Shown here: in pieces, positions 44,233-56,500 of the stretch
Layout: each line of letters starts with the position of its first letter
Numbering within the stretch: position 1 is the first letter of the stretch
Source: Siphonodentalium dalli
Lineage: Eukaryota; Mollusca; Scaphopoda; Gadilida; Siphonodentaliidae
Length of the DNA stretch: 64,000 nucleotides
NCBI GenBank assembly: GCA_032622095.1
Contig: CP136067.1
Coordinates: forward strand, 39,353,549-39,417,548
Reading direction: 5' to 3'
The notes under the pieces: model-generated
Told to the model about the DNA's origin: nothing
Database searches by the model: none
The model's input: only the letters and a program-made list of their open reading frames with translations
Translations under genes and position numbers: made by a program

Positions 44233-46182
44233 TTATTATTAATCATATCAATGATGATAGCTATAAGTTGCGACGTACACCCACACCCTGGCCCTACTAG
44301 TGACGCAACGTCAACTACAAATCAATTATCAATTTTTCACTATAATATAAGGAGTATCCGAAACAAGATTGGAAAAATCACTCATATATTGGATAATTAT
44401 GATATTTTATGTTTTACTGAAACACACCTTGACCCGACATTTAACTCTTCCACGAAATTGGATAGATATGTGGGACCAATTCGTCTAGACAGGGACAGCT
44501 CTGGTGGAGGCCTGTGAGTTTACTTCTCCGATAATATTTTGTTTAACCGGTGTCACCAACTCGAGAAAGGTGACTCTGTGATGTGGTTCGAAGTAAAAAA
44601 GAAACGCTCTTCATTTTTACTATGTATTATCTATCGCTCTGAAAATTTCACAGACTCGTCATTTTGGACCAACCTTGAATCCAGCATAGCTTCTGCGTTA
44701 TATATTAATAAATCAGTTATCATCGTGGGTGACCTAAACTGCGACCTTCTACAGCCTAGCTGCACTTTACAAGCTACCATAGATTTCTTCAGCATGAAAA
44801 ATGTAATTGATAAGCCGACGCGCATTTCCCCCACTCGCAGCTCACTTCTAGATCCCATCATTGTAACTAAAACTACAAACGTACTCGACGCTGACACAAT
44901 CGAACCCGGAGTCTCTGACCACCTAGCCACATGCATCACAATATCATGCGATTATGACATTTCACCTGCTATAAAACGCCGAATTTGGAATTACAAACTA
45001 GCTGATTTCGATGAAATGAATCGGATTTTCTCGGCAGTTGACTGGACAAATGTCTTGAACAAAAACGATGCGTATTCAATAGAATCTAAAGTATCAATTA
45101 TTGAAAATAGTATTAATAGTACAGTTGAAAAGTGTGTACCAAACCATATAGCTACCATAAGACCAAACGACAAACCGTGGTTTGACAGTCGCATCAGACT
45201 CGAAATTAGACGACGAGACAGATGCAGAAGGAAAGCAATTATAAGCAATCAGCCGAATCATTGGTCCAAATATAAAAAACACAGAAACTCGGTAAATAAC
45301 ATGAAAAAATATGCGAAAAAACGATACCTAGATGAAATTCAAAATAACCTAAATACCGTACATGATCCAAAATCTTTTTGGAAATTGACAAATGAATTTC
45401 TCCGCGAGAAGAATAAATCGCTAACGATACCGCCGCTGCAATTTGGCCTAAATTTTGCCTACGATGATGTGGACAAAGCAAATATTCTCAATGAAAAATT
45501 TATCAATAATAGTGCAATAAACGACTCTGGTCAGTCTATTCCAGATTTTCCGAAAAGAGCAGCCAAGACCCTAAATTCAATTACTATTACACAGGATGGT
45601 GTAGAAAAAATTCTTAAGGAATTGGACGCTAACAAAGCCACTGGTCCAGATGGGATAAGCAATACAATTTTGAAGTGCTGCCATAAAAATCTAGCCCTAC
45701 CACTGTACATTCTTTTCAAACAGTCCTTAGAAACAAGTATATTCCCAATGCAATGGAAAGTTGCTAGCGTAATACCAATCTTCAAGAAAGGCGTGAAAAC
45801 AGATCCAGGTAATTACAGGCCAATATCACTTCTTTCATGTGTGAGCAAAGTTCTTGAAAAGATCGTTTTTCAAAAAATGTATGATTATTTTTCGAAGAAT
45901 AACCTTTTGTACAAATACCAATCCGGATTTCGCCCTGGACACAGCACAACTCATCAATTACTAGAAATAATTCACCACCTTACCAAAAATAGGAGTGAGT
46001 CGATGTTATCCATAGGTGTATTCTGTGATATCTCTAAAGCGTTTGAGCGGGTTTGGCATAAAGGACTAATTCATAAAATACGTAGTTATGGAGTTGACGG
46101 TAAATTACTCTGCTGGATTACTGATTATATCAGCAATAGATCTCAAAGAGTGCTTGTTGGTTCGGAATATTCACACCCCTAA
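44233..46182 (+). CDS. LINE ORF2, endonuclease and RT part 1 (stop, frameshift)
   Basis: Seen: after a hydrophobic start (TTA TTA TTA ATC, first ATG 44251) comes CDVHPHPGP, the GD-x-H-x-NPGP-like motif common at this place in CR1/Jockey-related ORF2 and resembling a 2A peptide. The endonuclease follows (FHYNIRSIRNK, CFTETHL, IIVGDLNCDLL, VSDHLATCI). A TGA at 44515-44517, just after GGGL, interrupts it, and the same frame continues (ATG at 44539 is only the next methionine). The RT has NYRPISLLSCVSKVLEKI, YQSGFRPGHST and CDISKAFERVWH. The frame shifts near 46180, just after SEYSHP. It acted in target nicking and reverse transcription; it is now broken. Confidence 0.83.
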
Positions 46183-47440
46183 CACCCGCCTCTGGGGTTC
46201 CTCAGGGGTCTGTTCTTGGTCCCTTTTTGTTCTCAATATTCATAAATGACATAGGAGACAATCTGAAGTCAAACGTTCGCCTATTTGCAGATGACACCTG
46301 TATATTCTATTCACTACCGTCTTATGAAGATCTGGTGGTTCATATAAATAACGACCTTACATCACTTGATACAAATGACTAGTTTCCCTTAACTCATCAA
46401 AAACGAAAGCAATTATATTTCAGGGCCACCAATCAACATTCCCGCGCAGTGTAGACCTCACATTCAGTTCCAACAAACTCGAAATAGTTGAAGATCACTG
46501 TCATCTAGGAATCGTACTGCAATCCGATCTTCAGTGGGACCTTGCCATAGAACACATCTACAAAAATGCTTGCACTGTGCTTTCACAACTCCGAAAATTA
46601 AAGTATATGTTGTCACGAAAGACCCTCGACACATAATTCAAAACACATTTATTGCCCATACTAGAATATGGCAGTTGTGTCTGGGACTCTGACCCTGACA
46701 TCACAAAATCGACACTCGACAAATTGTATTACGATGCAGCGCGAGTTGTATCTGGCCTAACTAGATCATCATCGAACGCCAACTTACTTAACGAACTTGG
46801 ATGGAAACCCCTCCAGATTCGTCGAGATGCACAAAAATTATGTCTTATGCACAAAATTGTCAATCGTAAAGCCCCTCAATTTTTATCCGATCTTCTTCTT
46901 CCACACGTCGGTGATACGAGTCGTTACTTTTTGCGCAATGCGGACGATTTTGAGAACTACTTTTGTCACCTAGAAACCTTCAAGAAATCTTTCTTTCCAA
47001 AAACAATCGAAGTTTGGAACTGCTTGGCAAATGACATCAAAATAAAATCTTACGAGGCTTTCAAATCAACAATTCTACCCAAGAGAAAAATTTCATCTCA
47101 TGTATATCTCGGTGACCGACAGACAAATATCATACACTGTCGAATTAGAAACAATTGTAGCAATCTAAATCATGACAAAGTTGAAAATCACATTGGTGAT
47201 AACCCCATGTGTAGTTGTGGAAGCCCTGTGGAGGATGCGGAACACTACTTCATGTATTGCACCCTTTATTCACAACAACGCATAGAACTGTCACATGTTA
47301 TGAGATCATTTCGAGTCACGTCCTACAAAGCACTTCTAAACGGAGATCTAACTTTAACCGCCAACGAGAATTGCATTCTAACAGACACAGCTTTAAAATT
47401 CATAAAATCTTCCGGACGATTTGCGTCGTGCAACGAATAA
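46183..47440 (+). CDS. LINE ORF2, RT part 2 and C-terminus (broken)
   Basis: Seen: the new frame gives SGVPQGSVLGPFLF and the catalytic RLFADDTCI. It shifts again near 46378, after which HCHLGIVLQSDLQW is readable. It meets TAA at 46636-46638 (after KTLDT) and then continues as LLPILEYGSCVWD to 47440. The C-terminal Cys/His cluster CSCGSPVEDAEHYFMYC is the segment often found at the end of these LINE proteins. The last open stretch with an ATG starts at 46652. Two frameshifts and two stops over the whole ORF2 mark this copy as old compared with the LTR element. Confidence 0.8.
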
Positions 47441-47883
47441 GCTCTTGTAAACCCACAAAATCTGAACTATCTACCATAAATGTACTTGGTGCCCAAATAT
47501 CCTGTTCTGTTACTTACTCAAACGACCCCTTTCTATTTACAATTCCCCAAACACACCAACTAACGCTCTCCCCACCGTATACATATATATGCTGCCAGTT
47601 GGCTTATTATTCATATGTTTGTATAATTAAACTTATTATCCCCAACAAACCATTGATTTATAATAATGAACACCCCACGTAATATCTTATACTCACGCAT
47701 TCACAATTCTACCCGCCCTACCAAAACCTGATACAAATCCAAAATATATTGTTATATTTATGTTTCATGCATGATCTGTAGGGAGCGGAGGTCCATCTAA
47801 GTTTCAAAGAACTTGTCCTCCAATCCCTTATATGATATGTATTATTTATGCATTATACTAATAAAATATGTTTAAATCAAATC
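47441..47883 (+). other. 3' untranslated region of the LINE
   Basis: About 440 bp with no coding function, ending AATAAAATATGTTTAAATC and AAATC directly before the right copy of the target duplication. Confidence 0.65.
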
Positions 47884-47898
47884 AACATCAAGTTCATT

Positions 47899-48480
47899 GT
47901 TATCTGTATTTAATCATTGTTTATCCATATAAATATATCATGCTCAATCACACATCTTCGTTTGTCGTAAAATTTAAAACACCCCACCATCTCTTCTTCT
48001 CTTTGGGGTTGATTGTCATCTGATGCGGTATTTTAGTCAATATTACCTTGCCACATGCCCGGGGCACTTTTCCCGGAGTATGTTTATTCCAGTTCTTCGT
48101 TTAGAGGATTCGTCACGGGGATATTTGGAACTGATGATGATATCGATGAACATTTTGACCTTTAAAACATTGTGACAATGTTTCCTATCTGAGAAAAGGG
48201 AGAAGTATCCATATGCGGTATTTCTGTTTATTTGGATTAATGAGCTGCGGTAGAAAATAATTGACCTGTCATAACGATTGACGGAATTGAATAATTGGGC
48301 AAATTTCAACGAGAATTGCCTTGTCAAAATGAAAGACTAAATTGAATGGTATGTGAGCAAGATTTATTTGAATAATATCTTAGTAACTGAAGAAAATAAA
48401 ATAATTGTTAATTTAGTTGGCCTGTCAAAAGAGCCATCTATCTCATTAAATATAAACTAACAAATGGAAAAATATAAATT
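47899..48480. other. Non-coding stretch
   Basis: No gene or repeat of note could be supported. Confidence 0.4.
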
Positions 48481-48483
48481 GAT

Positions 48484-48670
48484 CTGTCAAATAATATTGG
48501 CCATGTACGAAAAGTAATTGTTCAGTGAACTGGGAACGTGATTGAAAAGTCTAAATAAATTGGCCGTGTGTGGAAGTAATTGGTTAGTGAAATTGGAGTG
48601 AATTGGTGAATGAGATTGGAAAGTCTAAATAAATAGGCCGTGTGTGGAAGTAATCGGTTAGTGAATTTGG
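48484..48670. repeat. Short tandem repeat, about 74 bp unit
   Basis: AAGTCTAAATAAATTGGCCG with TGTGTGGAAGTAATTGGTTA is followed 74 bp later by a copy with single-base changes. A more diverged copy precedes them near 48490. Confidence 0.7.
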
Positions 48671-48723
48671 ACCGACATTATAATCACAAAATGCAAACGA
48701 AAAGAAGTTATTTGTCTTATACA

Positions 48724-48996
48724 AAGTCTCATTATTTTCAGATGGAACCAAAATTACTGCTACTCCTGTTTGCCTTAATAGACACCGTTATACTAGATAT
48801 CGAACAACCAATATGGAATATTAAATCAGGACATAATGTTATATTTGAAAAAACTGAAACTGATTTACACGAATTCATCAAAATGGAATATTGGATCTGT
48901 GATAGACTAACAAGCTTACTAGGAATTTATGAAAACTTTGGCAAGAAGCATACAGATTGCGCAAATTGTAATAACCAGAATGAATGTGAGACATAG
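48724..48996 (+). CDS. Candidate small secreted peptide
   Basis: Seen: an upstream in-frame ATG lies at 48691; the preferred start (about 48742) follows an acceptor-like TCATTATTTTCAG and reads MEPKLLLLLFALIDTVI, a convincing signal peptide. The remaining 67 or so residues are polar, with WICDRLTSLLGIY and a C-terminal CANCNNQNEC. The hydrophobic core and the terminal C-x2-C-x4-E-C resemble the frame at 36264-36563. It could be the last exon of a short secreted protein. No family is recognised and no promoter was found. Confidence 0.4.
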   Translation, partial: KSHYFQMEPKLLLLLFALIDTVILDIEQPIWNIKSGHNVIFEKTETDLHEFIKMEYWICDRLTSLLGIYENFGKKHTDCANCNNQNECET

Positions 48997-50302
48997 TTAC
49001 GATGCCAAATTAGAACATATATTGGCATATAGCAAACGTTTGTGGTATTTCAAGCCCAATGGTGGTTTCGAAATAACATGTTCACTTGTCAGTGTATACT
49101 GATTAGCTTATCATGATGTTATTGGTATGTTGTCTTTGAGGGCAATGTAACAGAGAACATTTTGAATGTCGAAAGTCACGAAATATAGTGACTGCAGCAA
49201 ACAACCAGGGAATTTGGAGGAAGAACTTTATTAATGTTTGTGTATAAAATTGTGCTGATGACTAATGATCCTGTATTGGATGTATAACCAATTATGACCC
49301 ATTATAGTCAATTTGTGATGTCCTGATGTTTTTCGGTATTATATGTGTTGAACTCTTTAGAATTTAATTGATGCATGATGATGAGTGAAATAGAACACTT
49401 AACTGTAATAGTCGACCCAATGGAAAACATGATGTTGTGTAAAGCATTTTGCTCAGGAGTTTGAGTTCACTAAGTAGTTCACTATGGTAGTTGAGTACTG
49501 GGAGGGATTCTAGAAAACCTAACAGTTGAACAAGGGCATTATTCTTACATTTCCGGTAATGATAACAAAATCAATGTGGACACACGACACTGGAGTTGTC
49601 AGTTTACTTAAATAATTAAACTAGAAAAAATGGGAAGTGTGTACCATAGTGGAATAGTGGGGTTAATATTTTGCCTGAAAGTCTTAGAAAAGTAATGAAT
49701 TGGGATCGGTTACAACAAACTCAACATGTGCTTAGAGTGGACCAATGCAGACTACGTGTATACACCATGCTACATTACTGAACTTTGTAATAAGTATAAC
49801 TAGGTTTAAGTCATGTCATGTGACATGGAAGCAAAAGGTGGAATAAAAACGTTATGTCGGTTAAGACCAGCGCTCGTTGGTCGTACATTCCTGAATGAAC
49901 CCAATAGCCCCACAACAGCCTTGTTGATAGAAATTGCTGCTGTGATATACATATATTCATTATCCATATTCTGGATGCAATATAGATTGTGAAACACCTA
50001 AACTTTGTCCGAATCCAGCGTTACACAACGTGGAGTCAACGAGCTGCGGCCTACATGTACTATGGGACACAACCAATTGACTACAATACATGTTTTCCGT
50101 GATTTTTGTTGTTTGTATCTATTCAATCTGCGCTGGCCAGGACATCAATTTGAAATTGATGACTTCAAGTAACTTAAAATATAGACTGATAAATACTTTA
50201 CAGGCCACCGTTCTTTCCGTTAGTGAAACCAGTTTTGGGCTGGTGAAACGGTTATACGTCACATAGATACACAGGGGTAATTCGACCGAAAAATAAACTG
50301 AC
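48997..50302. other. Non-coding stretch, likely intron
   Basis: Nothing supported on either strand. It lies just downstream (minus sense) of the D8C exon. Confidence 0.4.
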
Positions 50303-50518
50303 CTGTGATCCAGAGTGGATAATATGTTCCGCATCTGCCCCAGTCGACTGTCGACGTCGCTATATTATCGCCGGAAGGGCTGTCAACTATCCTATACCAC
50401 GTGGCGTCTAATCGTCCATCACAAATTTCGTATGTACCTTGGTGCTGGGTAGACCGATTACCTTCCCTTGTTGAAGGCAATGACACATAACTTGAGCAAG
50501 GATCTGTAGAATTGCAGG
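50303..50518 (-). CDS. Exon, first half of a D8C-type extracellular domain
   Basis: Seen on the minus strand: a 216 bp exon with a strong acceptor (TTTCTTTTCAG, exon starts CCTGC) and donor (ATCACAG, then GTCAGT), phase 1 at both ends. The peptide runs CNSTDPCSSYVSLPSTREGN, then EICDGRLDATWYRI, and ends WGRCGTYYPLWITG. The succession DPC-x-x-Y, CD-x-x-L-x-x-x-WYR and C-x(5)-LWI-x-G is characteristic of the N-terminal half of D8C domains (uromodulin, GP2, OIT3, VWDE-like). Its missing half matches the exon at 12823-12996 on the same strand and in the right phase. The protein should be secreted or membrane-bound and disulphide-rich. The upstream exons, including the signal peptide, were not found. 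Confidence 0.8.
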
Positions 50519-51754
50519 CTGAAAAGAAATTTATTGAAAACTGTAAGTGACTTCGCGGTGTTAAGTCATCATGAATCTTAATTCGGTCGTTTGCATGGTA
50601 TATATATCATGGCTTAGGATTTCCAACGTTTATTGTTGCACTACCTTACTAATATCTAAATTCGCGCAGTATTTTTCTCGATCAGTGTTAATTCTCCCAC
50701 TTTGAATTATCGCACGAATCAAAAACTTATAAAATATTTCCCTTTAGATGTCCTGTATTCGATGGCTGTTGCAGTTTTTATTCGTTCCTGGAGGTATATT
50801 TAAATAACACCACCATACAATTACGATGGTATTAAATTTCGATATGGTTATGACAGCCGGTGTGAAATTGAACACCAAGTGACATCAACGTCAATAGAAT
50901 ATGCTTATGACTTCATAAAATTCACTTCGTATGGATGTGATATTAATTAATGTATCTTTCCCGTCTGCTCGCCCAACTCTTTGAGTGGTTCTAGTTTAGG
51001 CTTTGTTTTAAATTTGCGCATCAAAACACTGCTGAAAAGGATTTTCTTATTCAGAAAATATTTTTTAATGTAAGATAAAATATCTTACGTCAAGAAACTT
51101 TGTCTTGCTTTTAAGAAAAATATTCTAATTGTTTTCTTGGGAGAACTAACACATTGAAAAATTGGTTAGAATATTCCTATAACCAGAAATTGTTTCTAAC
51201 GATTAAGAAAATATGTCTTGGGTGAAGAATATATATATATGTGCATTGTTTCTTAATATCGCAAATATACAAAACTGTTTCTAAAATATTATTATGGAAT
51301 TTCTAGCGGGCGAGAAAATATTTGTTCCGCCATAGTATTTTCTTAAATATATAAAAGTATACCTATAAAACGTTAAGAAACTTTGACTACAATTATTGTA
51401 AAGATGTCCTTTCTGATTTGACAAATGAAGCCACTCTTCTACGTTTTCTATACCGGGAAGTAATTTTATTGCACACTCACTGGCTTATCTGTGCGGCATA
51501 CAGCAACACACAGATGAATTCAAAACGTTCAATAAAAGATAGTGTATTGTTCTAGAAAACTACAAACCGATTACGTCAACAACGTCATTGGCGATGTCAA
51601 CTTACCAGAAAAATTCTAAATTATGAAGTATAGACTTTATTAAGCGGACGTTTGTTCAATTAAATGAAACAATATCAACCCAAAAGTTAGTATATTATAA
51701 TCCACTATCTTCAATTTGTGCAATAAAGTTATTAGAACACAGCTTTTTGAACAT
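50519..51754. other. Non-coding stretch
   Basis: Contains several TTAAGAAA/TTTCTTAA words (51040-51380), which are low-complexity. No gene is supported. Confidence 0.45.
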
Positions 51755-51856
51755 GTTAACGTTATTGCACTCGTTTGTCGTACCGCGAGGTAAAACTCGA
51801 ACCTCCGGTTCTCGTTTTACCATCCCGTCACAACAAGCTCGTGCAATAACGTTAAC
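51755..51856. repeat. 102 bp imperfect palindrome
   Basis: The left arm GTTAACGTTATTGCACTCG through GGTAAAACTCGAACC and the right arm ending CGTGCAATAACGTTAAC pair over about 50 bp each. The palindrome sits inside a 92-codon open frame on the minus strand (51695-51973), which is therefore not called as a gene. Confidence 0.75.
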
Positions 51857-52120
51857 CAGTTCACACACTTGTGTCGTTCTATCTATATATCGGACCAATA
51901 TTTGATCCATTACTGGTAGTAGCTTTTGGTGGCTAGACATCGACTTTTGCATGGCTGGACAGCAATCGGTCAACCTTGGTGATTTATGTACACAAATATT
52001 TCTGTCAAGTACGATAATAAGTTGCGATTGGGTTGGACAGATATGAAAGTTATATTAGTTTTTTTATTTATTTTTTTCAGCCTAGCAAACAAATTCCATG
52101 GTCGCCTTTTATGAAGAGTG

Positions 52121-52285
52121 TTAAAGGGGACTGCACACTAAATCCGGTCATTTATGGGACCATCTCCTTTCGTATTCAACTGAATATATACAACAAATGA
52201 GTGAATTGGAGCCACGATTTAGTGCAAAATATACATGTGTGCTCTATGAACGATGGAAACAACATGGTAATTATATTATCAAATG
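52121..52285. repeat. Single arm of foldback family B
   Basis: CATTTATGGGACCATCTCCT and GTGTGCTCTATGAACGATGG match the left arm of the element at 12337-12675. The opposite arm is missing. Confidence 0.7.
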
Positions 52286-53284
52286 TATGTATGTATGACC
52301 CTAGTCAGTATATAGAAAAGCAACGTACTTCTGCAGGTACTCAGTTTTTCGAATACATCGTTAAAAATCGGACTTTATTTACGGGATAAACTTGATTATA
52401 GTGCATGCATTCATGGATAACAGAAGATCTGATTAGGCATTGTGCCGCGTGAAGCCCGTATATCATGCATAGTGCGGTTTAGCAAACAATTCAAAACCAT
52501 CAATGCATAAACATATGTACCAATACAATTTGGGTTCATCATCCGCCTTTATATGTGTATGAGTATTTTACCTTCATTCATGGTTGGTGAATTTTATACG
52601 TGCAGACAAATTACATGACTGTATTATGCCGCAATTATTAAGGTAAGGACCAAAAGTGTTCTGCGCAAGGGTATTGGGGATCGTTATCGGCTGAGGTCTA
52701 GTGTTAATTGTTTTGTTGATATATACAGTATTCAGTGACAAAACGTAACAAAGAGTATTTACTAGATAACTGGTGTTATATATATATACCCAATAGTCAG
52801 TTAATAATCTCTCCTTTAAACATTGTGGTGTACTGTAGGCTGGGTGCTGATGACGATATTGACATCCTTGGGAAATAACATACTTGTATTTCCTAAAACA
52901 GGAATTCCAGCTGGATGAGAGATGTACATCAATTTGATGACACAGTCAGCGTAAGCAAAAAGGTTCAAACTCCTACATATATTCTGGAACATATATACAT
53001 CGAGATTTTCGAATGAAGATCATATGAAGTCGGCTGCATATATAATGAAACATACACCAGGTTCTCGGTTGCAGCTGAATGCATATATGATATGTAATAT
53101 ACTAAGCTGATTCTGAATACTGATACAACGTGGTTTATCTAACGTAATGTTCAGTGTGTCCAATATAGAAAATATCTGAATATTTATCCTGAAGCTCAAA
53201 ACCTGACACTTGATAAACTAACAACTAAAGGCAAACTAGAAATTGATATATAAACAAATGCATGATAAACCTACATTACAATAG
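52286..53284. other. Non-coding stretch
   Basis: No supported gene or notable repeat. Confidence 0.4.
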
Positions 53285-53530
53285 CAGCCACCGGGAACCC
53301 TTGAATATTTCCTGTGGTGCTACCCCGTGAACGTCCGATGTTAAACCAACAATAGTTGCCACCAGGAACCCTTGAATATTCCTACCGTGCTACTTCATGA
53401 ACGTCCACATATAGATGAAGCATCAGTCTTGGCCCAATAGACTTATCAAATTTTTCGACAATTGGGCTGAAGTCGTGCATGCATGGTCAGAACCACAGGA
53501 GCCACCCATAAATATTCGTGCGGTGCCGCC
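53285..53530. repeat. Diverged short tandem repeat, about 75 bp unit
   Basis: GCCACCGGGAACCCTTGAATATT and the similar GCCACCAGGAACCCTTGAATATT follow each other, each with a CGTGCTAC/GTGCTACC block and GTGAACGTCC or ATGAACGTCC. A weaker copy lies near 53500. Confidence 0.6.
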
Positions 53531-56500
53531 ACGTGGTGTACATGTATATAAGTTTGAGTTTATTCGTGTTAAATGTCTGTAAATACTAATTATCCTTGTA
53601 TTGTGTTCTTGTTCATTTTCTGTAAGCTCTCTGTATTACGGAGGAAATAAAGGTATATATATATATATATATATATCGCCCACTAGCGATAAAATAGCAG
53701 TGCATATCCGTCGGATATATTCGTGTAGTGTGTTTTTCATTGGTCAAATAAGTCACACGGGGCATATATGAGATGCTCTTGTCCGCCATGTAAACTATGC
53801 ATTCACAGAGTTGTAAAAAGAATTTCTCCGCTCTCCAGAGTCGTTAGTTCGTGGGAATCTGGATTCAGAATCCGAATCCAATTACGGGGGCGGGGCTAAT
53901 TCCCGATTCTAGGTCAGATTTTGAAATCCACGTGGTCTCCGATACTATGTTTAATGTTCTCCCAGCGTCAAACATGGCTCATGTATTTGACACAAGTATC
54001 ATTTTTATCTTATATTTATAATGTTCGTGTTTGTTGTGAAAGTCATGCTTTTCTTCTATGTGTATATACATGACACCTACTTAGCTGCCAATCCGGCTTA
54101 CTCGCATCTTGTTTTAAAGATAAAGTGTGTTTATTGATGAGGGCAAGAATTTCTAACAGCTCTAGATCTCCTGAATCAAATTCCGAAGACGCTGTGGAGA
54201 ACACACGAAACTTGTCAGTTGTACAGGGACATGGCGACAGGGGTTGGTTGGGATGTCTCGACCCCCCCCCCCAACTTTGGTACAATTTTCTTAGCTGTAC
54301 AGTCATTCATACGTGAGGAGCAAACGCAACAAACAAACCCGATTTTAAACATATACATATACAAACTTATGACTAACTCGGAGAGGGGGACCGGTGATCT
54401 GTATATATGTTCAACTTGTTTTGGTAGTCATTTTGCTTTGCCATTACTAATTATTATTTTTCAGTGTAATAACATATAGGAGAAGGGGTACCCTTAAGTG
54501 AGTCAGCGCTTATCGTCCAATCCCATTGTCAGTATAAACAAATGTATGTGTTATATATCGTGTGTTATCTAAATTTGACAAATAAATATGTTTAAACTAA
54601 ACGTTTGTACATTTCCAGCAGATGGAAATCCATGCCTGCCACAACATTAAGTTGACACCATATATAGGTTGGAATTGTTCTCATTGTTTGATTTTTCAAC
54701 CAGTAAAACTTGGTAATTTTCCAATCTTAGGGTGTGTCAGGTTGGATATGTCCAAGGGGTGGAAATGGAATTCTGCGAACCTGCGAGTCTGATGTTTAGT
54801 TCAAGTGGGGCCCCGGAAATTTGATAGAGCACTCCCATGTGAAACCTCTAGCCACGTCCCTATAACTTGTACGTGTGGGTACTTAATCAATAATTTGACT
54901 GACATTTCCACTATATAGTCCTGAGATTCTCGAATAAGTTTTACATTTTGTTTGTGTGATTGGGAGATGCAGTTCACGTGCACGTTCACAGCTGTGGCTT
55001 CATGGGCAAAGCTTTATTTTCCAACTAATGTACCATTGGCTAAACAATGCCTGTGTTTCTGCACTATACAAAGACTATTGGGCAAAACGACTGCATTTAA
55101 CGAAACAAAACATTTTAAATATGAAATTGCTATAAGACTTGTATCTGATAATCCATCGATATCATATAATCATACTATTTCTTGAATAAGAAGGAACACA
55201 TAATAACGAACAAAGCAGAAGACATAATTATCCATGCAGGTTCACGTGAATTCGGTCAATGGTGACGTATCCGCCGAATTTGAAATCGACATGCGTTCGG
55301 GCGGTATTTTAAGGATGGAATTATGAAACGAACATGATGAAAGTGACAATGAAATTGACAATGATTTGCTTCAAGTTTGCCATCAACCGAAGTGCTCCCC
55401 CAGCGTTACTAGCAATAACATTATTATTTGGCTAATTTCAGTAATATTCTCCCCGTTTACCCTTGATAACACAAATTTGTCTCCGCATTTAAAAATCTTT
55501 GATATATATCGTTTATATTCTGCAACAATTTGTACACAAGGGACGGATTCTTATGTTTTATTGTGTTTTTAAACTCCGAGGTGGCGAAATCTCGGTTTGT
55601 TTACATTATGAACGTTTGAGTCCGTAATCGGAATCATAATGGGAATCCGGATTACGATGAAATAACGATTGATTACGATTACGGTCTGTTCGTTTACTGA
55701 TTCTGGTCTGAACGTTTACCGAACCACGCCGTACGGGGTCTAATCCATAATCTGAATACAGATTCTCCTACCAAATAACGACCCTGGGAAAGCGAGAAAC
55801 TGTATCTACACCTGCGATTGTATGTGGCGCGGGGGCACCACTCATCCATAATGGCAACGTGGTCATGGGATTTTAACCGCGCGAACACACTCAGCAAATG
55901 GTACGAATCGTTCTGGGTGCACCTCACACAGAGGAGGGGTATCAATACATATATGCGGACTATGCTGATCTTGTTATCGCGTTCAAAACCTATGACCACG
56001 TTGAATCCATTAGTTATTACACCCATAGTATGGAGCGATGGGTATATCACGCAGGATAACACATTTTGTGTTTTCGCGGTTGTACCTTCGCGAATGTCTC
56101 ATTGTTTCAGTATGTAACTGTTATGACCGGGTTAATTGCTTTCGATATTTATCAATTAGAAATGGCTGGGCTACTCTTAAAGATTGTATTGCAGTAACAC
56201 AATGCATAATATAGCAGCTAACTTTTCTGATGAAGTATGTCTCAGATGGAATGTATAATAAAGGTCGTATATTTAATCCGATTAGTAGCTTTCTGGTCCG
56301 CATTTAGAGACTTTCTGGTGTGGTGAATGAGAAACCTGCCGTAAAAGGCCGTAGTTGTAATAATTTAACGATTAGTTGTTTTAACGGAATTCTGAGGTGG
56401 TGCATTCATGAAATCAATATATTTTATCTGTCAGTCCGGATTTTTCTCCCAGACGCCTGGACCGATTTTAATCTAATTTGGTGTGTTGACATGGGGTACC

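Larger units (their letters stand above)
38099..47898 (+). mobile_element. Full-length LINE, split by a nested array
   Basis: AACATCAAGTTCATT occurs at 38099-38113 and again at 47884-47898, a 15 bp target-site duplication bounding 38114-47883. The interior holds, in order, a 5' untranslated region, ORF1, an inter-ORF segment, ORF2 and a 3' end with AATAAAATATG and an AAATCAAATC tail. Without the 3,162 bp nested array the element would be about 6.6 kb, a normal LINE length. The coding regions are decayed: ORF1 has an early stop, and ORF2 has two stops and two frameshifts. This copy is dead, yet it is still bounded by an exact target duplication. Confidence 0.85.

Noticed and set aside
51695-51973. 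Minus-strand 92-codon frame with four Cys pairs
   Set aside because: A third of it is a palindrome, and there is no ATG before residue 8. Reported as a palindrome instead.
55694-56117. Overlapping frames of 122 (minus) and 99 (plus) codons
   Set aside because: They share the same bases and neither shows a domain, splice signals or a repeat origin.
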